A stretch of DNA of 64,000 nt. Origin: Prevotellaceae bacterium MN60. Its GTDB lineage: Bacteria > Bacteroidota > Bacteroidia > Bacteroidales > Bacteroidaceae. The stretch spans positions 496,001 through 560,000 of the forward strand of contig FZQZ01000001.1 in NCBI GenBank assembly GCA_900199555.1, read 5' to 3'. This document shows positions 41,967 to 48,903 of this stretch, one piece after another (the first letter of the stretch is position 1; each line of letters starts with the position of its first letter). The notes beneath the pieces were generated by a model that did no database searches, had not been told where the DNA came from, and saw only the letters and a list, made by a program, of their open reading frames with translations. The position numbers and the translations under genes were made by a program.

Positions 41967-42963
41967 AATTAAATATTGTCCATCGACATTAGCAGAAGGT
42001 TATAATACCTATAGTCCGCAAGCAGTGAAAAGACTGTTTGACGGAAAGAAAGTGTCACCATTTCTAGATTTCAATATCAATGAGTTGAAACAGTCGGACG
42101 TGATGGTTCAGGCTATGCAACGTATATCAGTCTCTGGAGTACAGGAGAAATTCTCGGGGCTGATAGATCAAAACTGCATCCGTATTGCTAAGAGCGATGA
42201 GCGATCAACTTACATTATCAAGCCAGCCCCATGGGACGAAACCATAGCCACGAGGAAACAGATACCCGCCAATGAGCATGTGACGATGCAGATAGCGAAA
42301 CAGGTGTATGGCATTGTTACTGCAGAGAATGGTCTATGTTTTACGAAAGACGGCCAGACGGTCTATATCACCAAAAGGTTTGATATTATGCCAGATGGAA
42401 CAAAGGTGGAAATGGAGGACTTTGCTACACTTGTTGGACGAAATGAACAGACGGACGGCACCTATTTTAAATATAGTGGCTGCTACGAGGATATTGCGAA
42501 ATGCATCCGAAAGATAATCCCTGCATGGATGGTTGACATGGAACGTTTCTACGAACTTGTTGTATTCAACTACATCTATGCTAATGGTGATGACCATCTG
42601 AAAAACTTCTCCGTTATCCGTCAAGGGAGAGATTACAGGCTCGCTCCGGCATACGATCTATTGAATACAAGTCTGCATGTAAATGGTGATGACTTCGGAC
42701 TCGATGGAGGCCTATCTCCAGACATCGAGAAGAGCGATGTATTTGACAGAACTGGCCATCCATGTCGCTTAGACTTTGAACGCTTTGGCGCACAAATAGG
42801 ATTGACAGATGCTCGTATCAAGCGAGTGCTCGACAAATATATGCTGATACCAGAACTGACCACAAAACTTGTTAGTAATAGTTTCCTGAATGACAAGATG
42901 AAAAGAATATACTTGCGAATCGTGGACGAACGAGTAAAACGATTTATTAGGAGTTCGGAATAA
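41959..42963 (+). CDS. hipT: HipT-like Ser/Thr kinase toxin
   Basis: A 334-aa HipA-fold kinase without the N-subdomain 1. Gly-rich loop with S57/S59 in ISVSGVQEKF (the autophosphorylated SxS of HipT), catalytic loop YANGDDHLKN (Asp 211/212), and metal-binding D233 in APAYDLLNT. These positions nearly coincide with those known for E. coli HipT, which phosphorylates TrpS. The substrate here is unknown. All catalytic residues are present. Confidence 0.9.
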   Translation: MVEIKYCPSTLAEGYNTYSPQAVKRLFDGKKVSPFLDFNINELKQSDVMVQAMQRISVSGVQEKFSGLIDQNCIRIAKSDERSTYIIKPAPWDETIATRKQIPANEHVTMQIAKQVYGIVTAENGLCFTKDGQTVYITKRFDIMPDGTKVEMEDFATLVGRNEQTDGTYFKYSGCYEDIAKCIRKIIPAWMVDMERFYELVVFNYIYANGDDHLKNFSVIRQGRDYRLAPAYDLLNTSLHVNGDDFGLDGGLSPDIEKSDVFDRTGHPCRLDFERFGAQIGLTDARIKRVLDKYMLIPELTTKLVSNSFLNDKMKRIYLRIVDERVKRFIRSSE

Positions 42964-43000
42964 AAAATATCTGTGCCATCTGTGTGACCAACTCTCCTCC

Positions 43001-43160
43001 GCGCAGCCGAAAAAAAACAACGCGTAGTCCCGCGTTACCAACCCCCACTCAGGTTTGTCGGTTTCTGCAAACCTGAGTTTACATCCTTCCATATAGGGAA
43101 GGCTTGGTTAGGTGGATGTTCTTTTGGTTCCTTTTTCTTGCGCCAAGAAAATGAACAAAT
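43001..43160. repeat. Structured dispersed repeat, copy 2
   Basis: Second copy of the repeat at 32072-32236. Here the second hairpin is a perfect 10-bp stem (CTCAGGTTTG..CAAACCTGAG) and the third is ccttccatatagggaagg, enclosed by acatcc..ggatgt. It fills most of the gap 42964-43210, preceded by a TCTGTGCCATCTGTGTGACC repeat (about 42970-42989). Confidence 0.85.
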
Positions 43161-43210
43161 AAAAATATATTATAACAGAATTTTATTCTTTAAAAAGGAC
43201 TTTCTTTTTA

Positions 43211-43573
43211 TTACAACAAGATTTCTGGTTTCCAAAGACACACATTCATATCGACATGTCCATTAGGCTTAAAACGAATACCTTCAGCTTCTAAAAGCGT
43301 ACGCTGCTGGCTCCATCCAGGAGCAGTCCGTCCCTCCTTATTCACTACCCTATGGCAAGGCAAGTTTATTGCCTCCGGCGAATACCTCAGCGTCCGTCCC
43401 ACCATCCTTGAGTGACTTGGCCATCCCGCCAATGCCGCAATCTCCCCATACGTCATCACCTTCCCTGGGGGAATCTGCCTCACGATATCCAGCACATCCA
43501 TGCCAAATCTCCTCGCCTCCTCCCTCGTCATCTTATCCGAATACTCCTTCATAGCGCGAATCCTATTTCTCAT
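43211..43573 (-). CDS. MGMT-family DNA alkyltransferase (Ogt C-terminal domain only)
   Basis: A 120-aa protein with the DNA-binding/catalytic domain of O6-alkylguanine transferases: IPPGKVMTYGEIAALAG, SRMVGRTLR, and active-site C73 in INLPCHRVVN. Because Cys is present (not Trp as in Atl proteins), transfer of alkyl groups is plausible, although the N-terminal domain is missing. Second gene of a two-gene operon with a 46-aa protein, whose stop is 1 nt away. Confidence 0.88.
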   Translation of the reverse strand: MRNRIRAMKEYSDKMTREEARRFGMDVLDIVRQIPPGKVMTYGEIAALAGWPSHSRMVGRTLRYSPEAINLPCHRVVNKEGRTAPGWSQQRTLLEAEGIRFKPNGHVDMNVCLWKPEILL

Positions 43574-43574
43574 T

Positions 43575-43715
43575 TCATACTCTTGCGTACTCCTCCCTCA
43601 CTGCAGCTAGAGTCATATCACGAGCTTCTTCGATGCTCATCGTCTCTAAGCTATCATGCGCAGGATTTACGCTCTGAGGCACCTCTTGATTAACTTCGTT
43701 AGTTTTTCTACACAT
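43575..43715 (-). CDS. Small hypothetical protein upstream of MGMT (46 aa)
   Basis: MCRKTNEVNQEVPQSVNPAH.. followed by SIEEARDMTLAAVREEYARV: a disordered start and an acidic amphipathic helix, somewhat like antitoxin tails. A clear TATCTTTG promoter (complement near 43743-43750) lies ~28 nt upstream. No toxin follows; the next gene is the MGMT protein. Confidence 0.6.
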   Translation of the reverse strand: MCRKTNEVNQEVPQSVNPAHDSLETMSIEEARDMTLAAVREEYARV

Positions 43716-43833
43716 ATCTCACTTCTGCTTTTATACGATTGCAAAGATACGAATTATTCTCGAAACCAAAAATTTCCAACGTTAAAGTTTAGTTCTATAC
43801 ATCAAAAAGTCCCTTCTTTCTAAAAACAAAAAT

Positions 43834-43860
43834 AACGCCAAGAGCAAACTCTCAGCGTTA
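43834..43860. terminator. Hairpin aacgccaagag..ctctcagcgtt, copy 1
   Basis: Stem AACGC..AGAG / CTCT..GCGTT with an internal C-A pair region. An identical 27-bp copy lies at 45164-45190, each preceded by ctaaaaacaaaa. In the gap 43716-43954 it is the only feature apart from the MGMT operon promoter. Confidence 0.6.
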
Positions 43861-43954
43861 TCATCTTTATATTTACTTCATTTGAAACGTTCTTTCATCA
43901 AAAAAGATTAGTATTCCTCTAAATGTTCTATAAATTGAGGAGCATATGATATCT

Positions 43955-44128
43955 CTAGAGCCATTTCGCAAATCTCTTTTGAAAAGCGTCCTCATTAAGA
44001 CATTTACCACTCTCGAGGTCACGTTCAGCCTGATGAGTAGCCTTCTGCATTTCCTTTGTCAACACAACGCTCTTACTCAGCGATGCTGCTGCAGGTTCTG
44101 ATGCCATTGTTTTATCTTTGTCTTCCAT
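43955..44128 (-). CDS. Orphan antitoxin-like protein (57 aa)
   Basis: MEDKDKTMASEPAAASLSKS.. followed by KEMQKATHQAERDLESGKCLNEDAFQKRFAKWL. The final part resembles the C-terminal toxin-binding segment of RelB/ParD-like antitoxins (AExDIxxGRxxxxE...). No matching toxin is adjacent. The start at 44128 is preceded by aaggag, one of the few Shine-Dalgarno-like sites here, and by TATCTTTG. Confidence 0.5.
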   Translation of the reverse strand: MEDKDKTMASEPAAASLSKSVVLTKEMQKATHQAERDLESGKCLNEDAFQKRFAKWL

Positions 44129-44261
44129 ATCTCCTTTATGTTTCACGTTGCAAAGATACAACTTTTTCTAATATAATCACTATCCTCTCCCAATTATTTA
44201 TTGTTCTGCCCCCATTTCGTTTACCTCTACTTGCCAAGAGATTTAGTTCGATTACAAAAAA

Positions 44262-44283
44262 GGAGTACCTGTGAGTACTCCTA
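44262..44283 (-). terminator. Terminator of the toxin-antitoxin operon
   Basis: Perfect 8-bp stem aggagtac/gtactcct with a 6-nt loop, followed on the minus strand by TTTTTT. Confidence 0.8.
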
Positions 44284-44289
44284 TTAGAC

Positions 44290-44556
44290 TTATTTACTTA
44301 TTTGTATTAACTTATCACCTATTGCCTGTTCTATGCGAGCAATAGTTGAAGTAGTGAAGTTATGCCTACCAGTAAGCCACTTCGACACCTCAGAGTCCCG
44401 CTTACCCAATCTACAGGCAAGCTCATGTTGCGTGATACCTTTTTTCTTCAATACGGCATCCAATCTCTCCGCTATACCATAAGACAAATCGAACTCAGCC
44501 CTCTGTTCCTGAGGAATAGCGGAAAGGCATTGTCTAAAAAGTTCGTTTGTAACCAT
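44290..44556 (-). CDS. XRE-family antitoxin
   Basis: An 88-aa protein with N-terminal helix (ELFRQCLSAIPQEQRAEFDLSYGIAERL) and an HTH_3 domain (KKKGITQHELACRLGKRDSEVSKWLTGRHNFT). It follows the toxin gene by 10 nt, the toxin-first order of HigBA-like pairs. Probably binds the palindrome at 45106-45121 to repress the operon. Confidence 0.85.
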   Translation of the reverse strand: MVTNELFRQCLSAIPQEQRAEFDLSYGIAERLDAVLKKKGITQHELACRLGKRDSEVSKWLTGRHNFTTSTIARIEQAIGDKLIQISK

Positions 44557-44566
44557 AACTTATTTA

Positions 44567-45043
44567 TTAAATGGTGAATGTTGCACTATCTATATTTGTT
44601 ATCATATTCTTCTCTATTCGCACCGTTCCGTTTTTCTGTGCTTCTGCCAAAGCTTTGTCAAATGCTTGCAAATCGATTACGTACCCCATCAGTTTGGGAT
44701 CCTCCTCATAAGTTCGTGTTGATTTAACTCCGCCGTTACCTAATATTAGTATCTGATCTGATATTCGCAGGCAATAAAGTCTTAGCTGTTTCGAATCTAT
44801 AGCAAGAGCAGCTACGTTATCGCTCATTTTTCCCTCTATGCGGAATAAGCGCTCCAATGCTCCTTTGGCTATGATTTTCTCTAAAGCAAGAAGTATGATA
44901 TTAAAGTCACGATTATACGTACCATTATTCTTGAACGTTGCGAGGAAATTCTCAAACTCACTCTGTTCACTGCCATCAAAACATATAGAGTAGAGGCATA
45001 CATTGTCGCTCTGCTCTATGGTTTTAAGAGTAACTTCCTTCAT
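44567..45043 (-). CDS. RelE/HigB-like toxin (gp49-related)
   Basis: A 158-aa protein. The core FNIILLALEKIIAKGALERLFRIEGKM..LAIDSKQLRLYCLRISDQILILGNGG has the RelE-superfamily pattern (basic strand RLYCLRI, then a strand and GNGGVK), and the C-terminal extension FDKALAEAQKNGTVRIEKN is typical of a Bacteroidales family paired with XRE antitoxins. Likely an mRNA interferase; not proven. The ATG at 45043 follows TACCTTTG (complement of 45077-45084). Confidence 0.75.
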   Translation of the reverse strand: MKEVTLKTIEQSDNVCLYSICFDGSEQSEFENFLATFKNNGTYNRDFNIILLALEKIIAKGALERLFRIEGKMSDNVAALAIDSKQLRLYCLRISDQILILGNGGVKSTRTYEEDPKLMGYVIDLQAFDKALAEAQKNGTVRIEKNMITNIDSATFTI

Positions 45044-45076
45044 TCTATTACTTATTCTGTTTTTAGTATTACGCTG

Positions 45077-45121
45077 CAAAGGTAAGAAAATAATTCGGCA
45101 AAATATTCACTTTTAAGTGAA
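45077..45121 (-). promoter_or_regulatory. Toxin-antitoxin promoter with palindrome
   Basis: -7 box TACCTTTG (complement of 45077-45084); palindrome ttcacttttaagtgaa (45106-45121) covers the -33 region, a fitting autoregulatory operator. Confidence 0.6.
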
Positions 45122-45163
45122 AATCTCAAAATTTTAACACTTCCGTCATTACTAAAAACAAAA

Positions 45164-45190
45164 AACGCCAAGAGCAAACTCTCAGCGTTA
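45164..45190. terminator. Hairpin aacgccaagag..ctctcagcgtt, copy 2
   Basis: Identical to 43834-43860. Located in the gap 45044-45360, which also holds the gggacagg palindromic repeat at 45231-45275; nothing else is seen there. Confidence 0.6.
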
Positions 45191-45230
45191 TTCCTATATA
45201 TCAAGTTTACTATTCCCCTTCGAGAACACC

Positions 45231-45414
45231 GGGACAGGATTGCATCGCCACACTCTCTCAGAGAGAACCTGTCCCTCCGTTCCTCCGCGCATCATCACAT
45301 GATATATACCAGTTCCTGATGATTCTCTAGCTTGCCGAGGCATTCCTTAGCTATTGATTATTACTTATGAAACAGGATTGCATCGCCACACTCTCTTAGA
45401 GAGGACCTGTCCCC
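45231..45414. repeat. Two copies of a gggacagg..cctgtccc palindromic repeat
   Basis: Copy 1 45231-45275 and copy 2 45372-45414 share acaggattgcatcgccacac and an inner ctctctcagagag hairpin. Copy 2 lies inside the 3' end of the gene at 45361-45561 and encodes its last ~20 residues. Confidence 0.8.
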
Positions 45415-45561
45415 TTGTTTCCCTTTGCTATCCAATCCGAATACGGCAGCCTTGTCAGGACTATTCAGGTTAAGCACATGAATTTGGGTGTTTTCTCGAG
45501 TAAAGGCATACCCATTGATGATAACATCTGCCTTATCAGCTATGGTTTTAATATCAGGCAT
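45361..45561 (-). CDS. Small hypothetical protein with repeat-altered C-terminus (66 aa)
   Basis: MPDIKTIADKADVIINGYAF..IHVLNLNSPDKAAVFGLDSKG looks like a compact beta protein. The last ~20 residues (QGDRSSLRECGDAILFHK) are encoded by a palindromic repeat, so the original C-terminus was probably replaced. Overlaps the upstream 99-aa gene by 8 bp; the two form an operon. Function unknown. Confidence 0.6.
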   Translation of the reverse strand: MPDIKTIADKADVIINGYAFTRENTQIHVLNLNSPDKAAVFGLDSKGKQGDRSSLRECGDAILFHK

Positions 45562-45853
45562 AATCTATGCGTACATTTTTTTTTGGTTTCAGGAATGAGT
45601 CAGAGTCAATATAGAGTCCTTTCAGGATGGGTTTAAGGTCGATATACTCTTCCTCGAGCTCTGCATTATGACTATATTTGGCCATTACCACCAGATAGCC
45701 ATCATCCCACTTCACGACATCCACATACCGTTCCAAGCTATAAGGTGCTCGAAAACGGATGTTATACCGTCCAAAGCGGAATACGGTAAAGCCTCCTGCA
45801 TTACTCAGCAAGGCCTCATTCCCCAAGGATTGCGTATCACTCTTTATTGCCAT
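45554..45853 (-). CDS. Hypothetical protein (99 aa), operon partner
   Basis: Not recognised. A beta-rich protein (FTVFRFGRYNIRFRAPYSLERYVDVVKWDDGYLVVMAKY) followed by an acidic EEEYIDLKPILKGLYID. Preceded by TATATTTG and by two TATCTA..TAGATA palindromes. Tight coupling with the 66-aa gene and operators over the promoter resemble a toxin-antitoxin layout, but neither family is identified. Confidence 0.6.
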   Translation of the reverse strand: MAIKSDTQSLGNEALLSNAGGFTVFRFGRYNIRFRAPYSLERYVDVVKWDDGYLVVMAKYSHNAELEEEYIDLKPILKGLYIDSDSFLKPKKNVRIDYA

Positions 45854-45877
45854 CACTAAACGTCTTTAATTCGTTGG

Positions 45878-45932
45878 CAAATATATCTAATATTTTTTAG
45901 ATAAACACATAATATCTATATTTTTTTAGATA
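45878..45932 (-). promoter_or_regulatory. Promoter with two TATCTA..TAGATA palindromes
   Basis: -7 box TATATTTG (complement of 45878-45885). Palindromes at 45884-45903 and 45913-45932 share the half-site TATCTA and are 29 bp apart, overlapping the -33 region and upstream: likely operators. Confidence 0.6.
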
Positions 45933-45960
45933 TTTTGTTATATCCATTAATAACTCCCCC

Positions 45961-46100
45961 CAACGCGTAGTCCCGCGTTACCAAAACACGCGAAGGTTTG
46001 GCGGTTTCTGCAAACCTGAGTTTAAGTCTCTCCATATAGGGAGAGATTTAGAGTAGGTGGATGTTTCTTTTAGTTCTTCGAGTAAGACTCTTGTCGCCAA
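45961..46100. repeat. Structured dispersed repeat, copy 3
   Basis: Third copy. The third hairpin reads tctctccatatagggagaga instead of ccttccatatagggaagg, so both arms changed together. It lies in the gap 45854-46192. Confidence 0.82.
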
Positions 46101-46132
46101 AAGCCAGAATCAAGCGCCGTACAGAATCTTTT

Positions 46133-46167
46133 ACTTGACCTGCTACTTGACCTGCTACTTGACCTGT
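46133..46167. repeat. 12-bp tandem repeat acttgacctgct x3
   Basis: 2.9 copies between the structured repeat and the end of the nucleotidyltransferase gene. Confidence 0.85.
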
Positions 46168-46192
46168 CCCTCTGGCACTTAGAAGAAAGACA

Positions 46193-47491
46193 TCAGTCCT
46201 CTTCTTTCAAAAGGAATCCTTTAGCCTGTTCAAAGAGATGTCGCCATACATTCTGTTGTGCTATATCTCGGTATTTCCATCTGTCACGTACCAGCATATT
46301 CTTCACCAACAAGTAACGCACCTGCCAGTTGCTCTTGCCAGAGTTAAACAGATAGTCATCATCGTAGAGTGTTGACCTCAGCACCCTCTCCGCCAACTCC
46401 TTAACGTTAAGGTTATCGTCAACGTTATCGTTAAGGTTATCGTTAAGGTTATCGTCAACGTTAAGGTTATCGTTATCGTTACGGTTATCGTTATCGTTAA
46501 GGTTATCGTCAAGGTCAACGTCAAGGTATCTTTTCGCAATATAGTTCATCACCGCAGCAAAGCGGTCAAGCTTGTAGCGTTTACAGAAGTCACGGAATGC
46601 CACCCAGTCCACCTTGTCCTGTTCAGTTTTCAGGAACATCGCCCAGTCAACGATCTGCTTCATTCGCAGTCCCTCAGAGAGGAAGTGATGCAATCCATGA
46701 TACGTCAGGAAACACGCATTAAACTGCGCTGAGGGCCTCACCGCCTTCCCAATAAGGTTATGGTTACCGTTATCGTCAAGGTTACCGTTACCGTTAAGGT
46801 TACCGTTATCGTTATCGTTTAGGTTACCGTTATCGTTAGCAAGCTTTCTAAGTTCGCTCTCCATTTTCCGTTTCTTCTTGCTCCCCCTCGTATGTCCCAT
46901 CACCCGATGGTTCTCTATGGTCTCGCCCTTATATTGAATCTTTGAATGCCTATACCAGCGATTATCTATTAGTGCTCCATGTTCTTTTAAGATGTCATCA
47001 CCTCGATTAGCTTCACCAAACAAGAAACAATCGATATCCCCTGTTGCGCGATGCTCTGGTTTCGGATAAAGAGAAGCGTTAGCCTGTCCTTTGAATACCA
47101 TCATGCTAATACCCTCCTTTTCCCAGATGTCAGCCAGTTCTGCTATTACCTTTCTCTGCGCAAGACATCTCTGTTCATATAGGTTCATCGTACCAGTGCA
47201 GGTAAATACCCACTGCATCCATTCCATATACTGGTTCTTCGCAGCACATATCTCCTTTCCATAGGTATCGTATAACCGCTGTACGCCATCAAAGACGATA
47301 GCCGCCATTCCCTGTTTCTCAGCCAAAGCCATCACCGCCTTCCATTGCTCCATGGAAAGCCCCAATAGCTCCTTCGCTGCAGCCTCATCAGAAGCCTCCA
47401 TCGTTCCTAGTCCCAGTCGCAACAAAGGAAACAACGATTTTTCAACCTTAACCATAACCTTAACCATAACCTTAACCATAACGTTAACCAT
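46193..47491 (-). CDS. Nucleotidyltransferase-family protein (NTP_transf_5) with three hexamer-array tracts
   Basis: A 432-aa protein of the NTP_transf_5 group, found in polysaccharide loci. The catalytic-type Asp pair is in HRATGDIDCFLFG (~158-170); SAQFNACFLTYHGLHHFLSEGLRMKQIVDWAMFL is the conserved helical part. Three repeat tracts: the N-terminus MVNVMVKVMVKVMVKV (the start codon is itself within an array, so several Met starts are possible), residues ~219-248 (NDNGNLNDND...) and ~329-366 (DDNLNDNDNRND...). Last gene of the leftward polysaccharide operon. Confidence 0.78.
   Translation of the reverse strand: MVNVMVKVMVKVMVKVEKSLFPLLRLGLGTMEASDEAAAKELLGLSMEQWKAVMALAEKQGMAAIVFDGVQRLYDTYGKEICAAKNQYMEWMQWVFTCTGTMNLYEQRCLAQRKVIAELADIWEKEGISMMVFKGQANASLYPKPEHRATGDIDCFLFGEANRGDDILKEHGALIDNRWYRHSKIQYKGETIENHRVMGHTRGSKKKRKMESELRKLANDNGNLNDNDNGNLNGNGNLDDNGNHNLIGKAVRPSAQFNACFLTYHGLHHFLSEGLRMKQIVDWAMFLKTEQDKVDWVAFRDFCKRYKLDRFAAVMNYIAKRYLDVDLDDNLNDNDNRNDNDNLNVDDNLNDNLNDNVDDNLNVKELAERVLRSTLYDDDYLFNSGKSNWQVRYLLVKNMLVRDRWKYRDIAQQNVWRHLFEQAKGFLLKEED
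46400..46530. repeat. Hexamer array 1 of the nucleotidyltransferase gene
   Basis: About 21 units of gttatc/gttaag/gtcaac/gttacg in the 3' part of the gene, encoding Asp-Asn, Leu-Asn and Val-Asp pairs. Confidence 0.9.
46754..46838. repeat. Hexamer array 2 of the nucleotidyltransferase gene
   Basis: About 14 units of gttacc/gttatc/gttaag in the middle of the gene, encoding Gly-Asn, Asp-Asn and Leu-Asn pairs. Confidence 0.9.
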
Positions 47492-47512
47492 AACCTTGAC
47501 CTTAACCGAAAC
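47444..47512. repeat. Hexamer array spanning the nucleotidyltransferase start
   Basis: About 11 units that read aacctt/aaccat on the plus strand, i.e. opposite in orientation to the other arrays. It contains the start codon and several further in-frame ATGs at 12-nt spacing, and reaches the end of the upstream gene. Confidence 0.85.
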
Positions 47513-47513
47513 T

Positions 47514-48002
47514 TTAAATCTTATTTTTTCTCAATGAGGCAATCAGGCCATTGATTTGGCGCTCTATTTCTTGTAGTTCTTCTAACAACTCTTCGTAGCT
47601 CACGTTATCGTTACCGTTAAGGTTATCGTTACCGTTATCGTTATCGTTATCGTTACCGTTACCGTTATCGTTACCGTTACCGTTACCGTTATCGTTATGG
47701 TTATCGTTCCCGTTCTCTAAATACCCCACGTTTTTAGCGATTAGCAGTTGTGTTTCCACCTCATAAGAAGAGCCCAATGCCATATCAAGGAAATGAGCAA
47801 ATTCCACATCAGATGGCCTTGCAGAACCCTCAGCAATATTTGAACTTATTGATACGACAGCTCTTTGCAGTTGATCACACAATCCTTTTTTCTCAAACCA
47901 CGGCATTTCGCTAGTCACATTATACACCCTTGATGCATAACGTACAGCATCCTGCCATACCTTATAATTTCTAAAGTTCCTTGCCTTCTTAATCTCTCCC
48001 AT
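47514..48002 (-). CDS. Four-helix-bundle (S23/IVS) protein with long Asn-Asp/Asn-Gly tract
   Basis: A 162-aa protein of the 23S-rRNA-intervening-sequence (S23) family: FRNYKVWQDAVRYASRVY, LCDQLQRAVVSISSNIAEGS, FLDMALGSSYEVETQLLIA are helices 1-3. A ~40-residue tract of NDN/NGN/NHN pairs precedes the last helix (SYEELLEELQEIERQINGLI). Typical length is ~120 aa, so the tract accounts for the excess. S23 proteins are small pentamers of unknown role, often seen in surface-polysaccharide loci. Confidence 0.82.
   Translation of the reverse strand: MGEIKKARNFRNYKVWQDAVRYASRVYNVTSEMPWFEKKGLCDQLQRAVVSISSNIAEGSARPSDVEFAHFLDMALGSSYEVETQLLIAKNVGYLENGNDNHNDNGNGNGNDNGNGNDNDNDNGNDNLNGNDNVSYEELLEELQEIERQINGLIASLRKNKI
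47603..47712. repeat. Hexamer array in the S23 gene
   Basis: About 18 consecutive gttatc/gttacc/gttaag/gttatg units, nearly uninterrupted; the longest array in the window. Confidence 0.92.
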
Positions 48003-48004
48003 CT

Positions 48005-48829
48005 CTACTCGTTATCGTTTTGGTTATCGTTATCGTTTTGGTTATCGTTATCGTTATCGTTGCGCTTCACATAGCGCATTTTCTTATACCCTCCGCACAC
48101 CAGATTCACTCCCGTGTACCACAGTGCTGCAATGGGGTTCTTTCCTTCTGCCTCATGCCACAGCTTATAATGCCATCCTATCATTGTTAAGATGCCATGC
48201 GAGCTCACCGACCCTACCCTACCACGACGATATTTTGCCAAACACTCGTTCAACAAGTAGCAGTGAACCTTTTGGCATACTTTCAGCCACATTGCATAGT
48301 CATTATTCTTCTTGATGTCAGCTATCTGGATTAATCCCACCTTTGTCGCATCGTACATCACCGTGAGACATCCTGGCCAACAGAAAGCATACATCCCTGC
48401 CTTAGAGACATGCTTCGGTCCAGACACATACACCCCTGTAGCCTTGGACTCACTGTCTATCTCCTGATAGGCAGTATATGAAAACGCATATCCGTTCTCC
48501 TCCATGAATCGGATTTGCTTCTCCAGCTTAGTTGGCTCCCACAGGTCATCACTGTCAAGAAATGCTATCCATCGTCCTTTCGCCTCCTGCAGTGCATTGT
48601 TACGTGATACCGCTGCCCCCGCGTTATACTTATTCAGGAAGATATGTATTCTTTTATCCTCCGCTCTCAGGTCATTCACTTTCTGAACAGAGTCATCAGA
48701 AGAGCAATCATCAAAGAAGATGACTTCCCAATTCTGATACGTCTGTGCCTGCACACTACGGATTGTTTCCTCCACATACTCTCCGCAGTTATACGATGGC
48801 ATTATAATAGATACTAAATCGTTACTCAT
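48005..48829 (-). CDS. Glycosyltransferase family 2 with Asn-Asp tail
   Basis: A 274-aa GT-A enzyme: SIIMPSYNCGEYVEETIRSV, FFDDCSSDDS, AFLDSDDLWEPTKLEKQI. It would add one sugar to the repeat unit at the inner membrane. The last ~18 residues (NDNDNDNQNDNDNQNDNE) come from a hexamer array at 48008-48063 that runs to the stop codon. Start 48829 is preferred over an ATG seven codons upstream because MSNDLVSIIMPSYN is the usual N-terminus. Confidence 0.9.
   Translation of the reverse strand: MSNDLVSIIMPSYNCGEYVEETIRSVQAQTYQNWEVIFFDDCSSDDSVQKVNDLRAEDKRIHIFLNKYNAGAAVSRNNALQEAKGRWIAFLDSDDLWEPTKLEKQIRFMEENGYAFSYTAYQEIDSESKATGVYVSGPKHVSKAGMYAFCWPGCLTVMYDATKVGLIQIADIKKNNDYAMWLKVCQKVHCYLLNECLAKYRRGRVGSVSSHGILTMIGWHYKLWHEAEGKNPIAALWYTGVNLVCGGYKKMRYVKRNDNDNDNQNDNDNQNDNE
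48008..48063. repeat. Hexamer array at the 3' end of the GT2 gene
   Basis: About nine units of gttatc with gttttg variants, encoding Asn-Asp and Gln-Asn pairs up to the stop. Confidence 0.9.
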
Positions 48830-48903
48830 TATTCTTTTTCTTAGATGCATTGGGTTATCCTCATGGATTGCTTAGATTCCATGAACATGAACCATTATTC
48901 GTT

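Noticed and set aside
46400..48063. Hexamer arrays as a CRISPR array
   Set aside because: Contiguous 6-bp units without spacers; they are translated and no cas genes are present.
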